Assembly: GCF_019977735.1 (NCBI RefSeq)
Contig: NZ_AP025018.1
Location: forward strand, 5,460,580 to 5,524,579
DNA length: 64,000 nucleotides
DNA from: Calothrix sp. PCC 7716
GTDB lineage: Bacteria; Cyanobacteriota; Cyanobacteriia; Cyanobacteriales; Nostocaceae
Direction of reading: 5' to 3'
Shown here: positions 16,505-25,462 of the stretch, piece by piece
How positions within the stretch are numbered: the stretch's first letter is position 1
Layout of the letters: every line of letters starts with the position of its first letter
Notes under the pieces: model-generated
The model's input: only the letters and a program-made list of their open reading frames with translations
Told to the model about the DNA's origin: nothing
Database searches by the model: none
Made by a program: the position numbers and the translations under genes

Positions 16505-18091
16505 ATGGATTGGATTACCGTACTGCGATGGCTTCAATCTGATTTTATTAACAGGTTATCATCTGGTTCCCTGCTGCATTGTGAGAATGAAGGACAGCAT
16601 AGCGAGTTGACAAAAATTGATGGGACTCGATTAAATTCTCTGCGGAATTTTTGTTGGAGAATGGCAGAGAAGTATAAGCGAGTGTCTCCTGTTCGTGATG
16701 TTTTTACAAGTTTTTTAAAAGGTAAGCTGGGTGAAGAGCTTGTCAAGGAACGACTTGCGGGTTTTATTACTGAGGTTGACTACGAGCAGCATTTAGGGGG
16801 AGATGGGAATGTTGATTTTACTTTGACTGCTAACCCTTTAATTGGTGTGGAGGTAAAATCGCGTTGTGGTAGCTTTGATACGGTGAAGTGGTCGGTGACA
16901 TCAGAAGAAGTCGCAAAAAATGCGGTTATTGTCTGTGTTTTGATTCAAGAGAAAATTAACGAGGCACAGTCAGAATATAATTTGGTGTTAGCTGGGTTTT
17001 TGCCTACCGCGATGATTAAGCTCAAAACTGGGCGAATTTCATTTGGTATCCAACAGTTGATGTATGGTGGTGGTTTGGTATGTTATCTAGAACAGTTACT
17101 TTCAAATTCTGGTTCTAGTTTAGCGAGCTATCACTCTAACCGCGATAAGTTACCTGTTTATCAATATATATCTGGTGGCGAACAGGGTAAGTACGAACAC
17201 GAATCAGATTCACAGCATAGTTCGGAATCTTTAGTGCATTTGTACATCCAAAATGGTGATGATAGTTTTCAGCGTGCGAACTATGAAGCGGCAATTATTG
17301 CTTATAACGGCGCCTTAAAAATAGATGCGACGAATGCTGAGGTTTATTATAAGATTGCTGCGGCAAAGTATCAATTTGGAGATTATGAAGGCGCCATTTA
17401 CAGTTGTCAGCAAGCGGTTAATATTAATCCGAACTATTTAAAAGCTTATCAGAGGAGTGGATTGGCACGTTATCAAATTGGAGATTGTGAAGGCGCCATT
17501 GTAGATTTTACCCAAGCTATTCGTATTAATCCACACGATGCTTTTGCGTATCTTAACCGTGCTTACGCGCGTTCACATCTTGGAGATAATCAAGGCGCCA
17601 TCGAAGATTATACGCAAGCCATCAAGTTAAATCCAGATGCCAATATTAATTTGCCAGCAGAAATAACTCCAGTTACGACAACAGAAGTAACTCCTAATAC
17701 CTCAGAAGAATTTAAAAGCCGTGGAAATTCTCGTTATGAAGTCGGTGAATATACTGAGGCAGTCGCTGATTATACTGAAGCTATTAAACTTAATATCAGT
17801 GATGCTGATGCTTACTTTAACCGTGCAAACGCAAAATATGAAAATGGTGATTTTAGAGGCGCCGTTGAAGATTACACTCAAGTTATTAAAATTAATTCCT
17901 CAGATGCAGAAGCTTATTTTTATCGCGGTGATGTGAATAGTCAGTTGGGTGATAAGCAAGCTGCTGTAGAAGATTTTAATAAGGCAGTAGATTTGTATTA
18001 TAGTGAAGGTAAGTTGGTTGAATATAGAAACGCACGTGAGCGCATTTTAGATATAGAAATCGAAACATCTATAGATAGTTTAAATTTTTAG
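16505..18091 (+). CDS. PD-(D/E)XK-like nuclease domain fused to TPR repeats
   Basis: The 528-residue protein has two parts. Residues about 60-195 fit a restriction-endonuclease-like fold: Glu in KLGEELVKERL, Asp in GNVDFTLTANP and the ExK pair in GVEVKSR, followed by the helix SVTSEEVAKNAVIVCVL. From about 245 to 505 there are about seven TPR units such as YEAAIIAYNGALKIDATNAE and NQGAIEDYTQAIKLNPDAN. Most TPR units contain a Gly-Ala pair encoded by GGCGCC, which may record duplication. Function is not known; a nucleic-acid-cleaving domain on a protein-binding scaffold suggests defence or DNA/RNA processing, which is inference. No signal peptide. Confidence 0.75.
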   Translation: MDWITVLRWLQSDFINRLSSGSLLHCENEGQHSELTKIDGTRLNSLRNFCWRMAEKYKRVSPVRDVFTSFLKGKLGEELVKERLAGFITEVDYEQHLGGDGNVDFTLTANPLIGVEVKSRCGSFDTVKWSVTSEEVAKNAVIVCVLIQEKINEAQSEYNLVLAGFLPTAMIKLKTGRISFGIQQLMYGGGLVCYLEQLLSNSGSSLASYHSNRDKLPVYQYISGGEQGKYEHESDSQHSSESLVHLYIQNGDDSFQRANYEAAIIAYNGALKIDATNAEVYYKIAAAKYQFGDYEGAIYSCQQAVNINPNYLKAYQRSGLARYQIGDCEGAIVDFTQAIRINPHDAFAYLNRAYARSHLGDNQGAIEDYTQAIKLNPDANINLPAEITPVTTTEVTPNTSEEFKSRGNSRYEVGEYTEAVADYTEAIKLNISDADAYFNRANAKYENGDFRGAVEDYTQVIKINSSDAEAYFYRGDVNSQLGDKQAAVEDFNKAVDLYYSEGKLVEYRNARERILDIEIETSIDSLNF

Positions 18092-18168
18092 TAGGTTGGG
18101 TGGAGCGACAGCGCAACCCAACATAAACAAGGTTTGTGTTGGGTTCCGTTCCTCCACCCAACCTACAG
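18092..18168. terminator. Long GTAGGTTGGGTGGA inverted repeat between convergent genes
   Basis: The arms GTAGGTTGGGTGGAGCGACAG and the complementary TCCACCCAACCTAC enclose a second pair, AACCCAACA / TGTTGGGTT. It separates convergent genes and overlaps the last codons of the HlyD-type gene. A relative is at 43364-43420. Confidence 0.65.
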
Positions 18169-19923
18169 TTCTATTTTTACTGAGGCAGGTGTACCAGGTG
18201 TAATGAGTAACTTGTATTTGCCCAGTGTTTTAGGGTCAAATGAAATTTTCACAGGTGGACGCAGGTGATTATATTGAGCTTTGGAAGGTGGTAGTACAGA
18301 TTGCACTTTGCCTGTAAAGGTTTTATCTGTTAAAGCTTTGAGTTGAATTTGCACTGACTGTCCTGGTTTGATTTTTTTGAGTTGTTCTTCTTCAAAGTCA
18401 GCAGCTATCCAAGGTTTTTGCGGTACAAGTGACATTAAAGTTTGTCCTGGTTCAACTTTTTGTCCAGCTTGTGTGCGCTTAATATTGATTTGCCCGTTGT
18501 TGGGAGCAGTTATTTTGGTGTAGTAAAGCTGATATTCCGCGTTTTTTAATTGCGTTTGAGCTTGCTTTAGTCTAGTTTGTGCCGTTTTTAAGTAAATTTG
18601 ACTTTTTTCGTAGTCTAAGACCAGTGACTCTGTTTCTGCTTGCTGTGTAACTACTTGTTTTTGTTCACTTAAACGTCCAATAGCTTTGTTTTGTTCCTCT
18701 TGTTTTGCGGCAAATTGTTTCTCTAGCTGAATGACAGCTTTTTGATGGTCAGCTTTTAATTTTTCGACTAATTTTTCAAGTTTTTGCTGGTTCGCTTTCA
18801 ATTCGTTAGCTTGTAATTTTTCGGCTTTTCGCTGGTCAGCTTGTAATTTTTCAAGTTTTTGCTGGTCGCTTGATTTTGATGTTTGAGCTTGATTTGGTTT
18901 TTTGTTTAATTTAGCTTGAGGTTTTAGTGCTTTCTTACTGTTTTGCTCTATTTTCTCCTGTAACTTAGTTTGTTCTTCTTGCCTTTTTTTACTGTCCTCT
19001 TGCATTTTCTGCTGTGATTTGGCTTGGTTATATAGTACTTTTTTACTATCTAGCTCCAATTTTTGCTGTAATTTAGCTTTTGCTTCTTGAGAGCTTTTAC
19101 GAGCATCTTCTACTTTCTGTTGCGCTGACTTTATTTGTCCATCTAGATAGTTTTGCTGCGCTGTTGTTAATTTTGTTCGTGCAAGTCTGACTTTTTCGAT
19201 TGAGGAATTATGTTGTTTGAATAGATTGTCATATTTGGTTCTAGAGTCTTGAAGGGTTTTTAGGGGTGTATTTCCTGATTGGTGGAGCTTGACAAAATGC
19301 TCGTAATCTAGTTCGGCTTTCGCAAAAGCTGCAAAAACAGGCTTTAATTTAGATTGAGCAGCTTTGAGTTGTGAGCGTGCCGCAACTACTGCCGCGTCAT
19401 TCTGCCCTGGTATTTGTATTTTCGATTGATTTCTAATTTTGGCTTTTGCAGTATCTCGGTTTGTTGTAGCTTTTTTTACTTGCTGTTGAGCTTGTTCTAA
19501 ACTTATTTGAGCTTGTTTAACTTTGGCTTGATATTTTAAGGGGTTAAGTTTGACTAAAACTGAACCTTTTTTGACGACCTGATTTTCGGTGGCAGTGACG
19601 CTGACTACCTGACCGGGAATTCTTGTATTAACTGCATATGTATCTGTAGCTACATAGGCTCTATCAGTAACTTCGTGAGTTAAGGCATATTGCCACCGAA
19701 CGGCACCGACCATTAAAACGGCAACGGCGCCAGTAGACAGTAAACTCAGAAGCAGCAGCTTACGTGACTTTGGCTTCGATAATACTTGTAGATGCGATAT
19801 TTCTTGAGGATGGACAACAAGCACACCTCGCTCTGCAATAACAATTTGAGAGTTAGAGGTGTTAGTTATGCTTTTGCTTGGGTCTACTTGTTCCACATTA
19901 CCCGAAGAGTCAGAGTACTCCAT
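18163..19923 (-). CDS. HlyD/EmrA-family membrane-fusion protein with long coiled coil
   Basis: This 586-residue periplasmic adaptor probably bridges an inner-membrane exporter and an outer-membrane channel. It has an N-terminal cytoplasmic tail, one membrane helix (about 46-66, LLLLSLLSTGAVAVLMVGAV), a lipoyl half-domain and an exceptionally long Lys/Gln/Ala coiled coil (about 200-430). The second lipoyl half (YTKITAPNNGQINIKRTQ) and a beta-barrel with SLVPQKPWIAADFEEEQL follow. I start at ATG 19923, preceded by AGGTG; a TTG at 19953 would add ten residues. No exporter partner lies nearby. Confidence 0.87.
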   Translation of the reverse strand: MEYSDSSGNVEQVDPSKSITNTSNSQIVIAERGVLVVHPQEISHLQVLSKPKSRKLLLLSLLSTGAVAVLMVGAVRWQYALTHEVTDRAYVATDTYAVNTRIPGQVVSVTATENQVVKKGSVLVKLNPLKYQAKVKQAQISLEQAQQQVKKATTNRDTAKAKIRNQSKIQIPGQNDAAVVAARSQLKAAQSKLKPVFAAFAKAELDYEHFVKLHQSGNTPLKTLQDSRTKYDNLFKQHNSSIEKVRLARTKLTTAQQNYLDGQIKSAQQKVEDARKSSQEAKAKLQQKLELDSKKVLYNQAKSQQKMQEDSKKRQEEQTKLQEKIEQNSKKALKPQAKLNKKPNQAQTSKSSDQQKLEKLQADQRKAEKLQANELKANQQKLEKLVEKLKADHQKAVIQLEKQFAAKQEEQNKAIGRLSEQKQVVTQQAETESLVLDYEKSQIYLKTAQTRLKQAQTQLKNAEYQLYYTKITAPNNGQINIKRTQAGQKVEPGQTLMSLVPQKPWIAADFEEEQLKKIKPGQSVQIQLKALTDKTFTGKVQSVLPPSKAQYNHLRPPVKISFDPKTLGKYKLLITPGTPASVKIEL

Positions 19924-20440
19924 TTTTACACCTGGTACTATTTCAAAACACAAATTAACCTACGGAGTCCCGGAGGTGATTCACAATAACGATGAAGGCA
20001 AGTGTGAGTAAAAGTACGCATTTAAAGCTTTTTCAAAGAAAAATAAAGGTTATTAAAGATATTACTATTAATATCTCTACCAAAAAATGAGTATCTCCTA
20101 AATACAGGCTGCATTGTAATTTAATTTATGTGTTCAGAGAAAAATGCACTTCGAGCGTTAGTTTTACTTTGCCGTTGGGAACACTGTAAATATAGGCAAA
20201 ATACCAGCACAAATCAAAATGTCAACAAATCATGATAATTTCACAATCCTGAGTTAGTTCTTGAGTACTATTATGCTCATAATGAGTACCCTACTTAAGT
20301 AATGACGCTTGGATGGAAGAGAGATTACACTGTGGAGATTGGTACTTGTTGCTAAAAACAACACACGTATACATGAAATCAAATAGTAAAACAACCCGTT
20401 AAACATTTCTAATTATCAAATCCTATATCAAAAGCTAACT
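19924..20440. other. Divergent spacer between the HlyD-type gene and cyaB1
   Basis: About 515 bases without a gene. It must hold promoters for both flanking genes. The only clear structure is the 25-bp palindrome listed separately. Confidence 0.5.
20265..20289. promoter_or_regulatory. 25-bp imperfect palindrome upstream of cyaB1
   Basis: GTACTATTATG and CATAATGAGTAC face each other around the centre, 152 bases before the cyclase start. The symmetry suits an operator for a dimeric regulator. It does not match the NtcA GTA-N8-TAC spacing. No regulator is known. Confidence 0.3.
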
Positions 20441-23023
20441 ATGTCTGTTGAACAACTTAGTTGCGGTAGTACCGCCGATTTTACAATTGGTGTTGACAAT
20501 ATTAACCGCGACTTGCAGCCAGAAAATGCTGCTGTGGGTGCCCTTGCTAAACGGCAGGGAACAATTTCTACCTTTTTGGCGCCGCTAACTCAAGACACTT
20601 TTAAACAGGTTGTCACAGAGGTTGAGCAAAAGCTAGTGGTTGTCAATCAAACTCTATCGATGCTTGATTCGCAGGGGTTTGAGACAATCTTGAAAGAGAT
20701 GTTGCATTCTATCACGCTCAAAACAGGTGAGCTATTGGGGGCAGACCGAACGACAATATTTTTATTAGATGAAGAAAAGCAAGAGCTTTGGTCTATTGTT
20801 GCTGAAGGTGATGGCGCCAGTTCTTTAGAAATTAGGGTTCCTGCAAATAAAGGTATTGCTGGGGAAGTTGCCACATATAAAAGAGTTATTAATATCCCTT
20901 TTGATTTTTATGATGACCCGCGCTCGTATTTCGCACAGCAACAAGAGAAGCGCACGGGTTACCGTACCTACACAATGTTGGCATTGCCATTACTCAACGA
21001 GCAAGGACAACTAGTTGCTGTAGTACAGTTGCTAAATAAATTAAAACCGCAGCAGCGCGGAACGGCGCCTTTATCAGAGCGAATTGATATGCGCGGGTTT
21101 ACAGAGGCATCTGAACAACTATTTCAAGAGTTTGCCCTGTCCATCCGGTTAATTTTAGAATCATCGCGCTCGTTCTATGTGGCAACACAAAAACAACGCG
21201 CAGCAGCAGCGTTGATGAAAGCGATAAAATCACTGAGTCAAAGCAGTTTAGATTTAGAAGAAACCCTGAAACGGGTAATGGACGAAGCAAAAGAGTTAAT
21301 GAACGCTGACCGTAGCACATTATGGTTATTAGACCGTGAGAAGAGCGAGTTATGGACAAAAATTTCTCAAGCTAACGGGTCAACGAAAGAGTTGCGCGTT
21401 CCTTTTGGGAAGGGGTTTGTTGGACAAGTCGCTGCGAGTGGCAAGACTCTAAATATCATGTTCGATTTATATGAACATCCTGACTCTAGTACAGCCAAGC
21501 AACTCGACCAACAAAATGGTTATCGTACTTGTAGCTTGTTATGTATGCCAGTATTTAACGCTGACCAAGAGTTAATTGGGGTTACACAATTAGTCAATAA
21601 AAAGAAATCAGGAGATTTTGCGAACTATAACCCCGCAGACTGGCCTAAAGCTCCTGAATGTTTCCAAGCTAGCTTCGACCGTAACGACGAAGAATTTATG
21701 GAAGCATTTAACATCCAAGCTGGGGTAGCACTACAAAACGCGAAGTTGTTTGATACCGTTAAGCAGCAAGAGCAAATGCAGCGCGATATCTTACGCAGTC
21801 TTTCTAACGGTGTAATTTCCACCGATAAAGCCGGAAATATTATTGCGGCAAACGAAAGTGCTAAAAAGATACTTGGAATTGATACTCTTGACCGCTTAGA
21901 AGGAAGAGTTGTTACCGACGTTATTAGTATCAAAAAAGGAGATTTTAGCAAGTGGTGTCACGACGCTTTACACGCAGACGATAGAAAGCAAAGTCAGCAA
22001 TATTACCCAGACCAGACTTTAGTAATGGGTGATAACGAAGAACATAGTATTAACTTATCGATTAATTCTATTGCTGATGCTACCGACCAAGAGTCAGTTC
22101 GAGGCGCCTTGGTAGTTATGGAAGACATCAGCGATGAAAAGCGTCTCAAAAGTACGATGTACCGCTACATGACACAAGAACTAGCGGAAGAATTACTCAA
22201 ACTCGATGACGCGAAGCTAGGGGGAGATAGAAAAGATGTTTCGATACTATTCTCTGATATTCGCGGATATACGACTTTAACAGAGAACCTCGAAGCTGAA
22301 GAAGTCGTGAGTATGCTGAACGAATATTTCGAGTCAATGGTTGAAGCAGTATTCAAGCATAAAGGCACTCTTGATAAATATATCGGTGATGCCATAATGG
22401 CAGTATTTGGTTCACCTTTACCACTCGAACAACATGCCTGGATGGCAGTGCAAACCTCGTTAGAAATGCGTCAACGTTTACGCGAGTTCAACCGTCGGCG
22501 CCATGCCATCAATAAACCTCGTATTGACATTGGTATAGGTATTAACTCTGACACTGTTATCAGCGGTAATATTGGTTCCAGTAAACGCATGGAATTTACT
22601 GCAATTGGTGACGGTGTAAATTTAGGTTCACGTCTAGAAAGTGTTAGTAAACACTATAGTTGTGACATTATTATAAGTGATAATACTTATAAGCCATGTC
22701 AAGACCATGTTTGGGCACGCGAACTTGATTACATTCGTGTTAAAGGTAGAAACGAACCAGTCGCAATATACGAACTAGTTGGTTTACGTACTGACCCAGT
22801 TGATAGTAAAAGGCTCTTATTGATCGAACACTATCATAAAGGGCGCCATTATTACCTAAATCGTCAATTCACCTTCGCCAAGTCCGAATTTAATAAAGCC
22901 TTAGAACTAAACCCACACGACCATGCAGCAATGCTTCACGTGCGACGCTGTAACCACTGGTTACAAAGTCCACCTTCAGATGCTGACTGGGACGAAGGTG
23001 TTTGGACATTCAAAGACAAATAA
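20441..23023 (+). CDS. cyaB1: Adenylate cyclase with tandem GAF and PAS domains
   Basis: The 860-residue protein has the order GAF-A (about 75-230), GAF-B (about 255-430), PAS (about 440-560), class III cyclase (about 590-770) and a C-terminal TPR-like segment. This is the order and length of Anabaena CyaB1, where the GAF pair binds cAMP and activates the enzyme. The catalytic core shows VSILFSDIRGYTTLTENL with the metal Asp, GTLDKYIGDAIMAVFGSP with Lys and Asp marking ATP specificity, and GIGINSDTVISGNIGS. It produces cAMP as a second messenger. It is monocistronic. Confidence 0.9.
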   Translation: MSVEQLSCGSTADFTIGVDNINRDLQPENAAVGALAKRQGTISTFLAPLTQDTFKQVVTEVEQKLVVVNQTLSMLDSQGFETILKEMLHSITLKTGELLGADRTTIFLLDEEKQELWSIVAEGDGASSLEIRVPANKGIAGEVATYKRVINIPFDFYDDPRSYFAQQQEKRTGYRTYTMLALPLLNEQGQLVAVVQLLNKLKPQQRGTAPLSERIDMRGFTEASEQLFQEFALSIRLILESSRSFYVATQKQRAAAALMKAIKSLSQSSLDLEETLKRVMDEAKELMNADRSTLWLLDREKSELWTKISQANGSTKELRVPFGKGFVGQVAASGKTLNIMFDLYEHPDSSTAKQLDQQNGYRTCSLLCMPVFNADQELIGVTQLVNKKKSGDFANYNPADWPKAPECFQASFDRNDEEFMEAFNIQAGVALQNAKLFDTVKQQEQMQRDILRSLSNGVISTDKAGNIIAANESAKKILGIDTLDRLEGRVVTDVISIKKGDFSKWCHDALHADDRKQSQQYYPDQTLVMGDNEEHSINLSINSIADATDQESVRGALVVMEDISDEKRLKSTMYRYMTQELAEELLKLDDAKLGGDRKDVSILFSDIRGYTTLTENLEAEEVVSMLNEYFESMVEAVFKHKGTLDKYIGDAIMAVFGSPLPLEQHAWMAVQTSLEMRQRLREFNRRRHAINKPRIDIGIGINSDTVISGNIGSSKRMEFTAIGDGVNLGSRLESVSKHYSCDIIISDNTYKPCQDHVWARELDYIRVKGRNEPVAIYELVGLRTDPVDSKRLLLIEHYHKGRHYYLNRQFTFAKSEFNKALELNPHDHAAMLHVRRCNHWLQSPPSDADWDEGVWTFKDK

Positions 23024-23040
23024 ATTTACATTACCCGTAT

Positions 23041-23068
23041 GTAGAGACGTTACATGTAACGTCTCTAC
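23041..23068. repeat. Perfect 28-bp palindrome of the GTAGAGACGT family
   Basis: GTAGAGACGTTACA and its complement form a perfect stem 17 bases after the cyclase stop. It may act as a terminator. Other copies are at 5660, 23871, 55849 and 61228. Confidence 0.75.
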
Positions 23069-23131
23069 AACTATGACAGCGTGTCTTTTGACATCAAACC
23101 TTAGCATGTGAGATTTTTCAAATAAAATCTT

Positions 23132-23743
23132 ATGTTGCTTCTACCAAACTTAAATAGAAATATAGCCTCGATAATTATTCTCACTTCCATAATTTCTCCC
23201 GCTGCTGCCCACAACATTCAGGTAAAAGGAGACATAGCAGGTCTTTGGCATATTGAACCAAACCATAGTCCAAAAGCAGGAGAGACAGCAAGAGCTTGGG
23301 TCGCACTGACTCGCAAAGGAGGAAAAATATTACCTCTAAATGAAGCAAACTGTAATATGGCAGTTTTCTCAAAACCTCGCAGACCCAGTGATAAACCTAT
23401 CCTTCAACCAACCGTTCAAGCTATCAACGCAGAAAAATATCAAGGTATTCCTGGCGCCGATATTATTTTTCCTTCAGTAGGTCTTTATCAGTTAGAGTTA
23501 AGCTGTACACCAAAGACCGAAGGTGATTTTCGCCCGTTCACCATGAGTTATGATGCTACGGTTGCGACAGGAGAAAAAGCTGTAACACCTTCTCCTCAAG
23601 TATCTCCACAACAAGCACAGAAAGTTAGTGGCGCCAGTGCTTCAACAGAACCACAAAGAACTAATGTTCTATCCGTTGTGTTACCTGTTGTTGTGGGGTT
23701 GGGTGTTGTGGGAACTGCTGCGTGGTTTATTAAAAAACGATGA
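23132..23743 (+). CDS. Exported hypothetical protein with C-terminal membrane anchor
   Basis: The 203-residue product begins with a signal peptide (SIIILTSIISPAAAHN, cleavage near AAA-HN). A beta-rich domain of about 110 residues follows (IAGLWHIEPNHSPKAGETARA, here abbreviated; VGLYQLELSCTPK), then a Pro/Ser/Gln linker (about 148-175) and a membrane helix VVLPVVVGLGVVGTAAWF before the KKR tail. The topology puts the domain on the periplasmic side. Similar small proteins are common in cyanobacteria; function is unknown. Confidence 0.7.
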   Translation: MLLLPNLNRNIASIIILTSIISPAAAHNIQVKGDIAGLWHIEPNHSPKAGETARAWVALTRKGGKILPLNEANCNMAVFSKPRRPSDKPILQPTVQAINAEKYQGIPGADIIFPSVGLYQLELSCTPKTEGDFRPFTMSYDATVATGEKAVTPSPQVSPQQAQKVSGASASTEPQRTNVLSVVLPVVVGLGVVGTAAWFIKKR

Positions 23744-23780
23744 GAATAAAATATGACTTACGCATTTTAACAAAAAGTTG

Positions 23781-23898
23781 TCATTCTGAACGTAGTGAAG
23801 AATCTCTAAGATGCTTCACTGCGTTCAGCATGACAAAATTCTTGCATAAATCCTGTAGAAAATTAACGTAGGGGAGACGTGATATATCACGTCTCTAC
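23781..23898. repeat. Two dispersed repeats: CATTCTGAACG inverted element and a GGAGACGT palindrome
   Basis: At 23781-23837 GTCATTCTGAACGTAGTGAAG and a mirrored CTTCACTGCGTTCAGCATGAC form an inverted repeat; a longer relative is at 30679-30772. At 23871-23898 GGGGAGACGTGATATATCACGT is a variant of the GTAGAGACGT family. They lie just upstream of the ynfA remnant. Confidence 0.7.
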
Positions 23899-23906
23899 AT
23901 TTAAAT

Positions 23907-24702
23907 ATGATAATTAATTCTTTTTTTTATTTTATTATTGCTGGGTTATGCGAAATCGGTGGGGGTTATCTAGTTTGGTTGTGGTTACGCGAGGGTAAAA
24001 GTCCTGTTTTCGCTTTGGTTGGTTCAGCATTGCTAACTGTATATGGGTTTGTTGCGACAAAACAACCTGCTAATTTTGGACGCGCGTATGCTGCTGTTTG
24101 ATTAGCCACACAAACCTGCTAATATGTATAAATATATGCTAGGAATTAGCAGATTTTTAGAAAAATTTACAAGTATTTGTAAGTTTGGATACAAAAGTGG
24201 AACGTACAGTCAAAACGCTCAGATTTGAGGGCAACAAAGGTATTTTACCAACGTAAAAAGCTAGTAATGGTCATTTGTAATTTCCCTACAGAGCGGTAAG
24301 ACATAAAGCTCTACGATACATGTTCATGTCTCGCCCGTGCAGAGCGCAGTATACCGCACTCTAAACGCAATTCGGTCGCCTACTTAATAAATCTTATAAT
24401 ATTTAATGTTTGTGATACGTACTTTTAGTCGCAGATTATATAGTTTGGTGAAAATATAATCAGCAAATTTATCGGATTAAAAATGATGAAAATATTTGTC
24501 AATCTGAAAATATATTATGATAATATATAGTTATGACTTCGGAGGTGTATCATGATTAAATTTAGCGATTTAAGCTTTTATTATTTTATCTATAATATGG
24601 GGCTGGAAAGTTGACGGAGTGGCGCCGGATAAGTTTGATTGGTTGGGTGCTAGTATTGTACTCATAGGCGTGTTAATCATAATGTACACACCTCGGAACT
24701 GA
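23907..24702 (+). pseudogene. ynfA (UPF0060 membrane protein) split by an insert
   Basis: The first 63 codons (23907-24098) give the N-terminal half of a YnfA/UPF0060 protein, with [20 protein letters not shown] and ending [10 protein letters not shown]. The remainder reappears in frame at about 24574-24702 as [20 protein letters not shown] and [14 protein letters not shown], with a normal stop at 24700. The two halves sum to the usual 105-110 residues. Between them lie about 475 bases of non-coding sequence, and the first half stops by TGA right after the junction. Unless the insert is removed from RNA or DNA, the gene is dead. Confidence 0.8.
24099..24573. other. About 475-bp insert inside ynfA
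   Basis: AT-rich sequence without an ORF of note. It holds several hairpins, for example CTGCTAAT / ATTAGCAG near 24117-24152 and AGACAT / ATGTCT near 24299-24332. No terminal inverted repeats, group II domain V motif or transposase fragment was recognised. Roughly ten bases of the expected ynfA sequence seem to be lost at the junction. It is probably a non-autonomous element or a complex indel. Confidence 0.5.
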
Positions 24703-24715
24703 TAAAGTTATATTC

Positions 24716-25348
24716 ATGAAGGAAAACATTGTTCGCCAAGAATACGATAATATAGCGAATATTTATGACCAGCGTTGGAATAGCTACATTACTAAGACGC
24801 TAACTTATCTTAAAAATTGGGCAAATATTTCACCACAAGCTACGGTATTAGATGTTGGCTGCGGAACAGGTGAGTTTGAAAGTTTTATACTACGTGATAA
24901 TCCTAAGCAGCAAATCACAGGTGTAGATATTTCTGAGCAAATGTTACTTGTTGCGAAGAACAAATTTCAAGCTAATTCTAATTTATATCCTAATGTTTCT
25001 TTTCAAATAGCAGGCGCCTCTAGTTTACCATTTGCAAATCACAGCTTTGATATAATTGTCTCAGCAAGCGCATTTCATTTTTTTGATGACCCAGTTGCCG
25101 CATTAGCTGAGATGAAGCGCGTATTGAAACCCGATGGAAAAGTATTTATTTTAGATTGGTGTAAAGACTACTTCTTTTGCCGTTTAATTGATTTATATCT
25201 AAAAATGTTTAATTCTGCTCATAAATGCTGCTACACTCAAGCAGAATTTCACAAGTTACTAACATCTGCAAATTTTAATATTCAGCGCGCTGCAAAATTT
25301 AATTTTGATGTAATTTGGGGCATGATGGTTGTGGAAATGGAATTGTAA
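24716..25348 (+). CDS. Class I SAM-dependent methyltransferase
   Basis: A 210-residue Rossmann-fold methyltransferase of the UbiE/Methyltransf_11 type. Motif I is VLDVGCGTGEFE (about 43-54), with the acidic loop ITGVDISEQML, motif ASSLPFANHSFDIIVSASAF and the post-motif MKRVLKPDGKVFILDW. The substrate cannot be inferred. It starts 13 bases after the ynfA remnant. A cysteine/histidine-containing C-terminal half (HKCCYTQAEFHKLL) is seen in small-molecule methyltransferases. Confidence 0.85.
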   Translation: MKENIVRQEYDNIANIYDQRWNSYITKTLTYLKNWANISPQATVLDVGCGTGEFESFILRDNPKQQITGVDISEQMLLVAKNKFQANSNLYPNVSFQIAGASSLPFANHSFDIIVSASAFHFFDDPVAALAEMKRVLKPDGKVFILDWCKDYFFCRLIDLYLKMFNSAHKCCYTQAEFHKLLTSANFNIQRAAKFNFDVIWGMMVVEMEL

Positions 25349-25462
25349 GTATACCAGACTATGTTAGCCTATAAAATGAGTAAAGTTTTACAATACTTGA
25401 TTTAGTTATTGTCAGATGTTGGTTAAGTAACGCGACGCGCGCAACGCACCACAATATAGTAT

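Noticed and set aside
18163-19923. HlyD-type protein as part of a bacteriocin exporter operon
   Set aside because: No ABC or MFS exporter and no peptide gene adjoins it.
24099-24573. Group II or group I intron in ynfA
   Set aside because: No GTGYG start, domain V or group I core was recognised, and the first exon-like part ends in a stop right at the junction.
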